Under the pieces are notes generated by a model. The model was not told the origin of the DNA. It saw nothing but the letters and a program-made list of their open reading frames with translations, and did not search any database. Position numbers and translations under genes: made by a program. This document shows, piece by piece, positions 63,961 to 64,000 of a stretch of 64,000 nucleotides of DNA (position 1 is its first letter; the number at the start of each line of letters is the position of its first letter). The stretch is from Serinus canaria (taxonomy: Eukaryota; Chordata; Aves; Passeriformes; Fringillidae): positions 48,473,705 through 48,537,704 of the forward strand of contig NC_066343.1 of the NCBI RefSeq assembly GCF_022539315.1, written 5' to 3'.

Positions 63961-64000
63961 CCTGACCCTGCCTTTTCCGAGCCGCTGGAAGGCCGGTGCC

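Noticed and set aside
63782..63968. Divergent gene (PLPP6 expected by synteny) upstream of CDC37L1
   Set aside because: The open frames in this CpG island show no phosphatase motif; the gene, if present, must begin outside the window.

Overview
The window is nuclear DNA from a bird, most likely a passerine. It holds three intron-containing vertebrate genes with GT-AG splice sites and CpG-rich first exons. Between and inside them lie many CR1 LINE fragments and two copies of a tRNA-Ile-headed SINE with a CR1-like tail, the arrangement known from zebra finch (TguSINE1). There is nothing prokaryotic here, and most short open frames are chance frames or decayed CR1 reading frames.

Layout: RCL1 (minus strand, nine coding exons, start 32678, stop 1772), AK3 (plus strand, five coding exons, 40699-51042) and CDC37L1 (minus strand, seven coding exons, start 63654, stop 55058). 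RCL1 and AK3 are divergent, with 8.0 kb between their start codons and a CpG island at each. AK3 and CDC37L1 converge, with 4.0 kb between their stop codons. This is the human 9p24 order CDC37L1-AK3-RCL1 read in reverse. In birds this block is known to be on the Z chromosome, so the window is probably Z-linked (inference). All three reading frames join without frameshift: RCL1 377 aa, AK3 227 aa, CDC37L1 324 aa.

Two elements stand out inside RCL1. Intron 8 carries a complete miR-101-2 hairpin on the RCL1 strand (5696-5774). Intron 5 has a textbook U12-type (minor spliceosome) donor, GTATCCTTTT, and a matching branch site, while the other RCL1 introns have U2-type donors.

The rest is intronic and intergenic DNA: CR1 fragments in both orientations (one of about 2.65 kb with endonuclease and reverse-transcriptase remnants), two SINEs, a roughly 1 kb LTR-like repeat in RCL1 intron 3, small tandem repeats, and two perfect short-loop inverted repeats (9090-9131 and 36265-36312) that look like template-switch fold-backs.

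The genes do not form one pathway. RCL1 acts in nucleolar 18S rRNA processing, AK3 in mitochondrial matrix nucleotide metabolism and CDC37L1 as an Hsp90 co-chaperone; miR-101-2 is a post-transcriptional repressor probably expressed with its host. I found no new multi-gene system. The strongest points are the intronic microRNA, the minor intron and the fold-back palindromes.
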